Of a DNA stretch of 64,000 nt, positions 35,749 to 43,681 are shown piece by piece. Numbering within the stretch: position 1 is the first letter of the stretch; every line of letters starts with the position of its first letter. The position numbers and the translations under genes were made by a program. The notes below the pieces were generated by a model. That model was not told the DNA's origin. It made no database searches and saw nothing but the letters and a program-made list of their open reading frames with translations. Source of the DNA: Bailinhaonella thermotolerans (GTDB lineage Bacteria > Actinomycetota > Actinomycetes > Streptosporangiales > Streptosporangiaceae). The DNA is taken from positions 124,001 through 188,000 of the forward strand of contig NZ_QZEY01000010.1 in assembly GCF_003594875.1 (NCBI RefSeq). Direction: 5' to 3'.

Positions 35749-36729
35749 ATGATCCGGTATGAGCTGGGCGTCGAGGACCTCGCGAGCACCCGCTTCGCGA
35801 TCTCCCCGATGGAAGAGGTCATGTGCAGCCTGTGGGTGCTGCACGACCCCGGCCGGGTGGCGATCCACCTCCCCTGGCGCGCCGCCGTGCTCGGCCGCCT
35901 CGACCCGGCGGACACGCGCCTGCTGCTCACGCTGGTCGGGGACACGCTGGCGCTGCCGGACTTCCTCACCCCGCGCCCGGCGACGTTCGAGACCGCCTTC
36001 GAGGACCAGCTCGCCGTCGTGCGGTCCACGCCGCTCGCGCTCGTGCGCCGCGACATCCTCAACACCCACGCGGGCGGCCGCTTCCCCGAGGCCCTGGACG
36101 CCGTGCGCCACCCGGACGACGGTCCCGTGCGCGACCTGCTCGACTCGCTCTGCGCCCTGCTCGCGCGCTACTGGGACCTGGCCCTGCGGCCGTACTGGGA
36201 CCGCATCCGGCTCGCCCTGGAGGCCGACGTCACCTACCGCGCCCGGCGGCTGGCGACCGGCGGCGCCCGCCTCCTGTTCGCCGACATGCACCCCAACCTG
36301 CGCTGGAGCGACGGCGTCCTGCACATCAGCCGGATGCTCGGCAGGCACCACGTCACCGCCGCCGGCCGCGGCCTCCTCCTGATCCCCTCCGTCTTCACCT
36401 ACAAGCCGGTTCCGCCCTACAGCCCCGACGAGCCGCCCTCGATCGCCTACCCCTGCCGCGGCGCCGCCACCCTCTGGCACCGCGACCCCGGCCAGGACGA
36501 CCCCGGCCTCAGCGCCCTCATAGGCCACCCCAAGGCCCGCATCCTCCACCTCCTGGCCGACCCCATGACCACCGGCGAACTGGCCCGCCGCCTGGAGGTC
36601 ACCCCCAGCGCCGTCTCCCAGCACCTCCGCACCCTCCAGGCCACCGCCCTGGTCACCTCCACCAGAACCGGCCGCCACGTCCTCCACCACCGCACCCCCC
36701 TGGCCGACCAACTGACCACCCACCCCTGA
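35749..36729 (+). CDS. ArsR-type regulator with DUF5937 N-terminal domain
   Basis: The 326-residue protein opens with the DUF5937 pattern MIRYELGVEDLASTRFAISP, and the C-terminal winged helix is clear: KARILHLLADPMTTGELARRL then TPSAVSQHLRTLQATALVTS (about 255-300). DUF5937-ArsR proteins are common regulators in actinomycetes. It is divergent from the MFS exporter. A TAGCCT element (35736-35741) shortly before the ATG suggests a nearly leaderless transcript. Confidence 0.88.
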   Translation: MIRYELGVEDLASTRFAISPMEEVMCSLWVLHDPGRVAIHLPWRAAVLGRLDPADTRLLLTLVGDTLALPDFLTPRPATFETAFEDQLAVVRSTPLALVRRDILNTHAGGRFPEALDAVRHPDDGPVRDLLDSLCALLARYWDLALRPYWDRIRLALEADVTYRARRLATGGARLLFADMHPNLRWSDGVLHISRMLGRHHVTAAGRGLLLIPSVFTYKPVPPYSPDEPPSIAYPCRGAATLWHRDPGQDDPGLSALIGHPKARILHLLADPMTTGELARRLEVTPSAVSQHLRTLQATALVTSTRTGRHVLHHRTPLADQLTTHP

Positions 36730-36835
36730 CCCCCGCCCGCCCTTCTCCCGGGAGTGTCATCTCACATGTACGGCGGGGCCTTGGCGGGCTCGCCGGAAGG
36801 GGCGGGGTGGGGGGTGGGGGTGGTTAGGTGGGGGG

Positions 36836-37321
36836 ATGGCGGATGTCAGGGCGACCAGTTATGACGGGTTGATCTCGCGGGGTGTGGGCGGGGAGGAGTG
36901 GCGGGGGTTCTTGGCGGAGTGCTTCGGGGTGGGGGCGGAGGAGCTCTTCGTGGCGCACGGGGATCGGGTGAACGCGGAGCTGGCGGGCGTGCCGGAGGAC
37001 GTCCGGTTCGCGGTGTTCTGCACCTACCAGGAGATGGGCGGGCACTTCGCGCAGAGCTTCGACGTGGGGATCGAGGGGCGGATGGCGGAGCGGGTGGGGC
37101 GGCGGGAGTTCGCCGAACGCCTGGCGGCGCGGTTCGACGCCTACGTCCTCTACGGGGACACCGAGCCGCCCGGGCTGTGGAGCCTGGTGCTGCCGGACGC
37201 GACGCGGTTGCTGGTGGCGATGGACGAGGAGGAGGACCGGGCGGAGATCTACCTGGCCACGGGGGTGATCCCGGGACTCCCCGACGTGCCGGTGGACGAG
37301 GGCCTGTGGGCGCTGCGGTGA
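36836..37321 (+). CDS. hypothetical protein, acidic, 161 residues
   Basis: I do not recognise this protein. It is soluble and acidic, with no signal peptide, membrane helix or cysteine-rich motif. A central FCTYQEMGGHFAQSFDVG stretch and a C-terminal strand-rich part (SLVLPDATRLLVAMDEEED) suggest one compact alpha/beta domain. Codon use matches the neighbours, and it ends in front of a strong convergent hairpin, which supports it being real. Confidence 0.65.
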   Translation: MADVRATSYDGLISRGVGGEEWRGFLAECFGVGAEELFVAHGDRVNAELAGVPEDVRFAVFCTYQEMGGHFAQSFDVGIEGRMAERVGRREFAERLAARFDAYVLYGDTEPPGLWSLVLPDATRLLVAMDEEEDRAEIYLATGVIPGLPDVPVDEGLWALR

Positions 37322-37330
37322 CCGTCCGGG

Positions 37331-37367
37331 CCCGCGCCGTCCCGGGTGTACGCCGGGACGGCGCGGG
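37331..37367. terminator. convergent hairpin before the SGNH hydrolase
   Basis: Perfect 15-bp stem, CCCGCGCCGTCCCGG (37331-37345) with its complement (37353-37367), and a 7-base loop between two convergent genes. Confidence 0.8.
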
Positions 37368-37391
37368 CGCCCGCCGCTCGGGCCGGGCGTC

Positions 37392-39365
37392 TCAGTAGAC
37401 GTCGGCCGTCAGGAACTTCCAGGGGTCGGGCGTACGGCTCGCGCCGGGCGCCCAGCTCGCGGCGCGCTGGAGGGTGACCGGGGCGTTGTCGCCGGTGCCG
37501 GAGGCGCCGATCACCCACGACGGGTCCTTGCGCGAGGCGTACCCGCCGGGGACGGCGGTCCAGCGCATGGACGCGGCGTACTGCCCGACGGCCGAGGCGC
37601 ACGTGGCGACCTGGACCGGCGTGCCCTGGGCCATCACCCCGCCCTCCACGTCGGCGCACATCCCGGGGTCGGCCAGGTTGTGGAGCTGCCCGGACACCGG
37701 GTTGAACGCCCAGAACTGGTCCGCGCCCCCGTCGCACGGGTAGAGCACGAGGTTCGCCCCGCTCGCGGGCCCGGACCCGGGCGCGTCCAGGCACCTGCCG
37801 CCCAGCTTGAGCTGGGTGTACGTCAGCGCCTTCCGCGTCTCCCACCGGAAGACCTGCCGCTGGTCGGTCCCGTCGCAGGCCGCCAGCACGAGCCGGTCGG
37901 CCAGGGCGCGAGCCGTACCGGGGAGCGTCGCGCACAGGGACGGGGCGCTCTCGGGACGCAGCCGCGCGCCGTCGTGGGTCCAGCGCTGCGCCGCGCTCGC
38001 GTTGCAGTCCCAGACCTGTACGGCGGTGCCGGCGGCGATCCGGCCGTCCTTGACGTCCAGGCAGCGGTCCTGCGACAACGCGGTGTGCACGGCCCGCGTG
38101 CCCGGGTCGTGCCAGAAGGCCTCGTTCAGCGTGCCCTCGCACGGCCAGGAGACGATCGCGCGGCCGTTGCGCGAGGAGTTGCCGTCCACGTCCAGGCAGT
38201 TCCCGGTGGCGGCGTGCCGGAGCTGGCGGAACTCCGGCAGGCCCGGGTACACCTTCGGGTTCAGCGAGCCCGCCGGGTTCATGCAGGCGGCCTGCGGCGC
38301 GGCGGAGCCGAAGAACTGCGTGAGGCAGGCGGCGAACGCGGCGTGGCCCCGCGTGTTGGGGTGGAAGGACTGCCGCACGGCGTTGGGGTCGAGCAGGTCG
38401 CCGTTGACCGCGTGCAGCCCGGTCACCCAGGTGGTGTCCTGGCAGACCTCGGTGCCGTGGAACAGCCGGGACGCGTCCAGGTAGCGCGCGCCCGCCTGCG
38501 CGGCGGCCCGCCGTACGCCCAGTTCCAGCAGGGGGACGGCCTTGTTGCGGGCGAAGGCCAGGTCGGCGAGGTACCCCAGGCAGCCGCCGCCGTACCAGCC
38601 GGGGAAGGACGGGTTGTCCTGCACGTCCGGGCTGGCCGGGCCGGGGTAGGACATGGAGACGAGCTGGTAGTCGGCGTCCGTGTACCCCGCGTCGGTCATG
38701 ATCTTCCGTACGTCGGCGAGGGCCTTGGCCAGGCGCGGCACGACGAACTCCACCCGCTGCGCCCACGTCGGGTCGTGGCTCGGCCAGCAGGCGCCCTTGA
38801 ACAGCACCCGCCGCTCCACGCAGTCGGTCATCGTGGGCCCGAACTCCGGCCCGCCGTCGTCGTTCGCGCCGGCGACGACCACGATCATGCGGACGCGGGT
38901 GTTCCGCGCCTTGATCGCCAGGTTGTCGCCCTGGTTGAGCTCCTCGTACTGGTGGGTGCCGCCGATCGTGAGGTCGTTGGTCTGGGCGCCGGAGCAGGAC
39001 AGGTTGTACGTGACGTCGGCGGGGATCGCGGTCACGTGCACGGCGGCCTTGACCGACCGGTGGCACCAGTTGTCCGGGCCGTCGGTGCCGGGTTCGTAGA
39101 GGGAGCGGTCGAACGCCCCCTCGCCGGAGATCTCGCTGTCGCCCATCGAGGCCAGCGAGGTCTTCCGCTGCGCGAGCGGCCGGATCGCCGCGTCGCCGTA
39201 CAGCGCGACGGACTCGGCCTTACGGATCTCTTCGAGGTGCGGCGGCAGCGGGGTCGCCGCCGCGAGGGGAGCCGCGGGCTCGGCCGCGCGGGCCGGGGTG
39301 ACGGCGGCGAGGGCCGGGGTGAGGGCCACCGTCAGTGCGATCAGCAGGGGCAAGGGTCGGCGCAT
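37392..39365 (-). CDS. secreted SGNH/GDSL hydrolase with ricin-type lectin repeats
   Basis: Secreted esterase or lipase-like protein of 657 residues. A Sec signal peptide (about 1-27, ending ARAA) is followed by an SGNH domain with block I SMGDSEISGEG (nucleophile Ser near residue 74), the GAND-like block (VVAGANDDGG) and the C-terminal block SFHPNTRGHAAF. From about 365 on, several beta-trefoil lectin repeats carry the GNCLDVDG, DRCLDVKDG, GRCLDAPG and AQRW/DQFW signatures of the ricin B fold, suggesting binding of a glycan substrate. GGAGGT lies 6 bases before the chosen ATG. Confidence 0.9.
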   Translation of the reverse strand: MRRPLPLLIALTVALTPALAAVTPARAAEPAAPLAAATPLPPHLEEIRKAESVALYGDAAIRPLAQRKTSLASMGDSEISGEGAFDRSLYEPGTDGPDNWCHRSVKAAVHVTAIPADVTYNLSCSGAQTNDLTIGGTHQYEELNQGDNLAIKARNTRVRMIVVVAGANDDGGPEFGPTMTDCVERRVLFKGACWPSHDPTWAQRVEFVVPRLAKALADVRKIMTDAGYTDADYQLVSMSYPGPASPDVQDNPSFPGWYGGGCLGYLADLAFARNKAVPLLELGVRRAAAQAGARYLDASRLFHGTEVCQDTTWVTGLHAVNGDLLDPNAVRQSFHPNTRGHAAFAACLTQFFGSAAPQAACMNPAGSLNPKVYPGLPEFRQLRHAATGNCLDVDGNSSRNGRAIVSWPCEGTLNEAFWHDPGTRAVHTALSQDRCLDVKDGRIAAGTAVQVWDCNASAAQRWTHDGARLRPESAPSLCATLPGTARALADRLVLAACDGTDQRQVFRWETRKALTYTQLKLGGRCLDAPGSGPASGANLVLYPCDGGADQFWAFNPVSGQLHNLADPGMCADVEGGVMAQGTPVQVATCASAVGQYAASMRWTAVPGGYASRKDPSWVIGASGTGDNAPVTLQRAASWAPGASRTPDPWKFLTADVY

Positions 39366-39476
39366 GGCGCACCTCCACTGAACATGAGCGCTACTCGCAA
39401 GTAACCCACAGATTCCAGAAAAGTGAACCCCCCTCATGTACCGATTTCCGGATCCGGTACGGCCTGAGCCCGCGGG

Positions 39477-40034
39477 TCAGGGGCGGAAGAGGCGCCAGAA
39501 GGCCAGGGCGGTGGCGTGCGCGGTGCCGGGGTGGCGGCCGGTGACCCAGTGGGCGATGACGCCGGTGAGGGCGCCGGCCAGGTAGGCGGCGTGGATCTCG
39601 GGGGCGACGTCGCCGTACCCCCCGGGGCGGGAGCCCTTGGCGAAGCGGGCCGCCAGCTCGGCCGTGAGGCGGTCGCGCATGCGGGTGGCGAAACGGGCGC
39701 TGCCCTGGGCGTCGAGCATGCGCGAGTAGAGGGTGGAGTTCGCCTCCACGTGCTCGAAGAGCTCGGCCAGGGGGCCGGGCACGGTGTCGCGGGGGGCGTC
39801 GAGCGGGCAGAGGGCGGCGGCCCTGGCGACGAGGGCGACGGCGTCCTCCATCGCGTCGGCGATCAGGCTGTCGATGTCGGGATAGTGCAGGTAGACGGTC
39901 GCCCGGTTGACCTCGGCGCGACCGGCCACCGCCGACATCGTGATCGAGCCGAGGGGGCGCTCGGCGGCCAGGTCGAGGATGGCCGCCCGCAGCCGGGCTC
40001 TCGTGCGCTGCGCGCGCGGATCGTCCAGGTTCAC
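39477..40034 (-). CDS. TetR-family transcriptional regulator
   Basis: The 185-residue protein has an N-terminal HTH (RTRARLRAAILDLAAERPLG, ITMSAVAGRAEVNRATVYLHYPD) typical of TetR and a helical ligand-binding C-terminus. The GTG start sits just inside the leader that carries three tandem operators. It is divergent from the DsbA-like gene, which it probably controls together with itself. Confidence 0.9.
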   Translation of the reverse strand: MNLDDPRAQRTRARLRAAILDLAAERPLGSITMSAVAGRAEVNRATVYLHYPDIDSLIADAMEDAVALVARAAALCPLDAPRDTVPGPLAELFEHVEANSTLYSRMLDAQGSARFATRMRDRLTAELAARFAKGSRPGGYGDVAPEIHAAYLAGALTGVIAHWVTGRHPGTAHATALAFWRLFRP

Positions 40035-40047
40035 GGCAGAAACTATA

Positions 40048-40101
40048 CGACAGGCGTCGCTTAATCGACATGTGTTGCTTAATCGACAAGTGTCGTCTAA
40101 T
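40048..40101. promoter_or_regulatory. three tandem 18-bp operators and promoter between tetR and the DsbA-like gene
   Basis: Three consecutive 18-bp units: 12-bp dyads CGACAGGCGTCG, CGACATGTGTTG and CGACAAGTGTCG (starting 40048, 40066 and 40084), each followed by CTTAAT or TCTAAT. The plus-strand pair TTGCTT (40075-40080) and TAATGT (40098-40103) with a 17-bp gap is a good promoter. It would start transcription at about the ATG at 40111, giving a leaderless mRNA. Bound repressor would cover both promoters. Confidence 0.8.
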
Positions 40102-40110
40102 GTGCTCGCC

Positions 40111-41088
40111 ATGCGAATCGAGATCTGGGCGGACATGGCCTGCGCTTGGGCGTACATCGGGAAGCGGCGGCTGGAGAAGGCCCTGCGCGCGTGGGACGTG
40201 GAGCCGGTCGAGGTGGTGTGGCGGCCGTTCCGCATCGACCCCACCGCGCCGGCGCCCGGTGTCCCGATGGAGGGGCTGCTGCGGGACCCGCTGGTGGACG
40301 ACGCGCTCCGGGCCTGCGCGCCGGGCCTGTCCCCGGCGGCGAACCGCGCGCGCGTCTCCGAGATCGCCGCGGCCGAGGGGATCGAGCCGTGGACGGGCTC
40401 GGCGTGGCGGGCCTCCACCCACGACGCGCACCGCCTGGCGGCCCTGGCGTACGAGCACGGCGGGGCCGCGCTCCAGGACGCCGTGGTGGAGGAGGTCCTG
40501 CGGGCCGGCTTCACCGAGGGCCTGGACCTCAGCCGGCCGGAGGTCCTCGCCGCCGTCGCGGAGCGGGCCGGGTTCGCGGCGGGCGCGGCGCTCCTGGCGG
40601 CGGGCGGGGCCGGCCACCTGGTGCGCGAGCTGCTGCTGACGGGCAAGGCGATGGGCGTCGCCACCTCCCCCACCCTGGTCGTGAACGGCCGGGCGCTGGC
40701 GGGGGCCCAGGCCCCGGAGACGATCCGGGAGTTCCTCGACGACGCCTCCCGGCACGTCACCCGGGACCTGCCCGCCGAGGTGGAGCGGTTCCGGCGGGCC
40801 GAGTCCCTGCTCGGCCGGCGGGACCCGCTGGGCGCGCTCACCCTGCTCCGCCCGCTCCTCGACGAGCACGGCGAGGACCGGGGCCTGCGCCTGCTGGCCG
40901 CCCGCGCCTACTACGCCTCCGCCCAGCTCGGCCGGGCCGCCGCCACCCTGGAGGGCCTGGTCGCCGAGAACCCGGACGACTCCTTCGCCCGCCACCTCCT
41001 CGGCCGCACCCTCCAGCGCCAGGGCCGGGCCGCGGAGGCCGCGCCCCACCTGGCCATGGCCGCCGCGATGGACCCCGAGTACGCCTGA
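40111..41088 (+). CDS. DsbA/FrnE-family thioredoxin-fold protein fused to a TPR-like tail
   Basis: A 325-residue two-part protein. Residues about 1-210 match the FrnE/2-hydroxychromene-2-carboxylate-isomerase type of DsbA family (MRIEIWADMACAWAYIGKRR; cis-Pro region GVATSPTLVVNGRALAGAQ). The usual C-P-W-C is CAWA here (residues 11-14), so the second redox Cys is lost and disulfide exchange would need a monothiol mechanism. Residues about 225-325 form TPR-like helical pairs (DPLGALTLLRPLLDEHG, AAATLEGLVAENPDD). It is controlled by the divergent TetR protein. Confidence 0.85.
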   Translation: MRIEIWADMACAWAYIGKRRLEKALRAWDVEPVEVVWRPFRIDPTAPAPGVPMEGLLRDPLVDDALRACAPGLSPAANRARVSEIAAAEGIEPWTGSAWRASTHDAHRLAALAYEHGGAALQDAVVEEVLRAGFTEGLDLSRPEVLAAVAERAGFAAGAALLAAGGAGHLVRELLLTGKAMGVATSPTLVVNGRALAGAQAPETIREFLDDASRHVTRDLPAEVERFRRAESLLGRRDPLGALTLLRPLLDEHGEDRGLRLLAARAYYASAQLGRAAATLEGLVAENPDDSFARHLLGRTLQRQGRAAEAAPHLAMAAAMDPEYA

Positions 41089-41097
41089 CCCGCGCTG

Positions 41098-41145
41098 TCG
41101 CGCCCGCACGCGCCCGCACCGCCGCCCCGGCGCGTGCGGGCGCGA
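41098..41145 (+). terminator. strong hairpin after the DsbA-like gene
   Basis: Perfect 17-bp stem, TCGCGCCCGCACGCGCC (41098-41114) with its complement (41129-41145), and a 14-base loop, 9 bp after the stop codon. Confidence 0.8.
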
Positions 41146-41150
41146 TCCGC

Positions 41151-41545
41151 GTACGGCCCCGCCCGGCCCGGCCCTCGCACGACCCTGCCCGAGCCGTCCC
41201 CGCGTACGGCCCCGCCCGGCCCGGCCCTCGCACGACCCTGCCCGAGCCGTCCCCGCGTACGGCCCCGCCCGGCCCGGCCCTCGCACGACCCTGCCCGAGC
41301 CGTCCCCGCGTACGGCCCCGCCCGGCCCGGCCCTCGCACGACCCTGCCCGAGCCGTCCCCGCGTACGGCCCCGCCCGGCCCGGCCCTCGCACGACCCTGC
41401 CCGAGCCGTCCCCGCGTACGGCCCCGCCCGGCCCGGCCCTCGCACGACCCTGCCCGAGCCGTCCCCGCGTACGGCCCCGCCCGGCCCGGCCCTCGCACGA
41501 CCCTGCCCGAGCCGTCCCGCGTACGGCCCCGCCCGGCCCGGCCCC
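41151..41545. repeat. 53-bp tandem repeat array, seven units plus a partial
   Basis: Units begin with GTACGGCCCCGCCCGGCCCG at 41151, 41204, 41257, 41310, 41363, 41416 and 41469. They appear identical except that the seventh lacks one C. A partial eighth runs from 41521 to about 41545. The period is not a multiple of three, so the array is not coding. It sits between a terminator and the YdeI-like gene. Confidence 0.95.
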
Positions 41546-41796
41546 TGGTACGGCCGCCGCCAGGGCCGTCTCCCGGCACGGCCGCGCCTGAGCGGTCCCC
41601 CGGGCTCCGCATGTACGGCCGCGCCCGATCGTCCCCGGCCCGCTCCCGCCTCGCCCCCGCCGGCGCGGGCGCTCCGCCGTACCGGGAACGGGTCTGGACG
41701 AAAGGGCGGCGGAGGTGTGCTATCGCGGAATCACAGGTTCCGCAATGGGTCGTAGCGTCGGGGGTGTCAGAGCGAAACGGACGGCGGGAGGGTGTC
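41546..41796. other. leader region of the YdeI-like gene
   Basis: Noncoding. The first part holds decayed GTACGGCC copies. The last 100 bp are less GC-rich (around CTATCGCGGAATCACAGGTT, about 41719-41738) and presumably hold the promoter; no clear hexamers can be assigned. Confidence 0.35.
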
Positions 41797-42369
41797 GTGG
41801 AAGAGCTGAACGGGCTGGAGATCCTGGGCTTCGAGAAGGCCGCGCAGTGGGAGGAGTGGCTGGCCGCGAACGAGGAGAACACCGCCGGGGTGTGGGTGAA
41901 GATCGCCAAGAAGGGCGTGCCCGGGGTCAGCCGGGACGAGGCGCTGGACGCGGCGCTGTGCCACGGCTGGATCGACGGGCAGGCCAAGTCCTACGACGAG
42001 CGCTTCTACCTGCAGAAGTTCTCGCAGCGGCGGCGGCGCAGCGTGTGGTCGAAGGTGAACGTCGCCAAGGTCGCGGCCCTGACCGAGGCGGGCCGGATGC
42101 GGCCGCGCGGGCTCGCCGAGGTGGAGGCGGCCAAGGCGGACGGCCGCTGGGACGCCGCCTACGACTCGCCCGCCACCGCCGAGGTTCCGCCCGACCTCGC
42201 CGCCGCGCTGGAGGCGAACGACGAGGCCCGGGCGTTCTTCGAGACCCTGTCCAAGAGCGACCGGTACATCATCCTGCTCCGCCTGGCCACGGCCCTGAAG
42301 CCCGCGACCCGCGAGGCCCGGCTGAAGCGCATGATCGCCACCCTCGCCTCCGGCCGGAAGGTCACCTGA
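41797..42369 (+). CDS. YdeI/OmpD-associated family protein
   Basis: The 190-residue protein has the family pattern LGFEKAAQWEEWLAAN, GVWVKIAKKGVPGVSRDEALDAALCHGWIDGQ and YLQKFSQRRRRSVWSKVN in order, then a C-terminal helical part with ETLSKSDRYIILLRLATALKPATREARLKRM (in parts). The role of the family is unclear; some members relate to stress by membrane-active peptides. The GTG start is preceded by GGGAGGG. Longer in-frame starts would run into the tandem repeats and are rejected. Confidence 0.85.
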   Translation: MEELNGLEILGFEKAAQWEEWLAANEENTAGVWVKIAKKGVPGVSRDEALDAALCHGWIDGQAKSYDERFYLQKFSQRRRRSVWSKVNVAKVAALTEAGRMRPRGLAEVEAAKADGRWDAAYDSPATAEVPPDLAAALEANDEARAFFETLSKSDRYIILLRLATALKPATREARLKRMIATLASGRKVT

Positions 42370-42402
42370 GGAACCTGAGCGCGGTACGGCCGAAGGCCCG
42401 CC

Positions 42403-43623
42403 TCACCCGGCCGCGGTCGCCTGGAACACCTCGCCCCGCCCGGCCAGGGTGACGGCGGGGACGGTCGCCGGGGCGAACGCCGCCCGGCCCGGGGTCAGAA
42501 CGGTCCCGGCGGTCCCTACGTTCCCTGCGGTCCCTGCGGGGCCCGCCTCGACCGCGACCTCGCCGGACAGGCAGAGCAGGACGCGGGCGCCCGGCGCGGG
42601 GAGGTCCGCCCGCCGTACCCGCTCGTCCAGCGTGACTCGGGTCAGGGTGAACTCGCGGACGGGCGGGGACCAGCGCACCACGCCGGGGGCGACCTCCTCG
42701 GGGCGCATGACCGGGTCGGGCAGCGGCTCGAAGCGGAGCACGCGGAGCAGTTCGGGCACGTCCACGCGCTTGGGGGTGAGGCCGCCGCGGAGCACGTTGT
42801 CGCCGGAGGCCATCACCTCGACGCCGGTACCGCGCAGGTAGGCGTGCAGGTTCCCGGCGGGCATCCAGACGGCCTCGCCGGGGTTCAGCCGCACGTGGTT
42901 GAGCAGCAGCGAGACGATCACGCCCGCGTCGCCGGGGTAGTGCACGGCGAGCCGGGCGGCGACCTCGTACGCCGGGTCCACGTCGGCGAGCTTGGCGCAC
43001 GCGGCGGTGGTCTCCCGGACGGCGCTGGCGCGGGCCGCCCCGGGCAGGGTCAGGACGCGGGTGACGGCCTCGCGCAACGCGGTCTCGGCGGCGGGCCCGC
43101 GCAGCAGGGCGGCGACGGGGCGCAGGGCGGGCACGCCGAGGCGGGTCAGCAGGTCCGCCGCCTCGCGGGGGTCGCGGAAGCCGCACAGCGCCTCGAAGTC
43201 GTCGGTGGCCACGAGGAGTTCCGGCTTGTGGTGCGGGTCCCGGTAGTTGCGCTCCTCCGGCGGCGGCCCCGCCGCCTCCTCGGCCGCGAACGCCGCCCGC
43301 GCGTGCGCCGCGTCCGGGTGGGCCTGGAGCGACAGCGGCTCCTCGGCGGCCAGGAGCTTCAGCAGGTACGGCAGGCGCGGGCCGAACTCGGCGGCCACCG
43401 CCGGGCCCAGGACGCCCTCGGGGTCGGCGGCCACGATCTCGTCCAGCGGCCGACCGTCCACGCGGGAGGGCGCCCCGGGGTGGGCTCCGAGCCACAGCTC
43501 GGCCTCGGGCCGGTCGCTGGGCACGGGACGGCCCTGGAGCGAGGCGATCACGGTGCGCGATCCCCAGGCGTACGGCTGCACGGTCCCGTCGAGCGGATAC
43601 ACGGCGGGCGGGAGGGCGGTCAT
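42403..43623 (-). CDS. manA: mannose-6-phosphate isomerase, class I
   Basis: Zinc enzyme interconverting mannose-6-phosphate and fructose-6-phosphate. The 406 residues show VQPYAWGSRTVI, AELWLGAHPGAPS, LSLQAHPD (zinc ligands near residue 100), NYRDPHHKPELLVA and the C-terminal cupin end. It is the last gene of the minus-strand glycan operon. It would carry mannose freed by the alpha- and beta-mannosidases into glycolysis after phosphorylation by the neighbouring ROK kinase. Confidence 0.93.
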   Translation of the reverse strand: MTALPPAVYPLDGTVQPYAWGSRTVIASLQGRPVPSDRPEAELWLGAHPGAPSRVDGRPLDEIVAADPEGVLGPAVAAEFGPRLPYLLKLLAAEEPLSLQAHPDAAHARAAFAAEEAAGPPPEERNYRDPHHKPELLVATDDFEALCGFRDPREAADLLTRLGVPALRPVAALLRGPAAETALREAVTRVLTLPGAARASAVRETTAACAKLADVDPAYEVAARLAVHYPGDAGVIVSLLLNHVRLNPGEAVWMPAGNLHAYLRGTGVEVMASGDNVLRGGLTPKRVDVPELLRVLRFEPLPDPVMRPEEVAPGVVRWSPPVREFTLTRVTLDERVRRADLPAPGARVLLCLSGEVAVEAGPAGTAGNVGTAGTVLTPGRAAFAPATVPAVTLAGRGEVFQATAAG

Positions 43624-43681
43624 GAGAGGGCTCCGGTGAGAACGGCGGGGCGGACGGGCACGACGGCGGGGTGGGCGGGGG

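Noticed and set aside
37392-39365. Member of the glycan locus
   Set aside because: The SGNH/lectin protein is secreted and may act on glycans, but it lies beyond the TetR/DsbA and YdeI genes, faces a different promoter and has no LacI-type dyad upstream.
41151-41545. CRISPR array
   Set aside because: The 53-bp units are contiguous and uniform, with no unique spacers between repeats, and no cas genes are present.
41134-42369. One long plus-strand protein through the tandem repeats into the YdeI-like gene
   Set aside because: The repeat part is a proline/arginine-rich artefact of GC-rich DNA with a non-triplet period; a good ribosome site and the family N-terminus mark the true GTG start at 41797.
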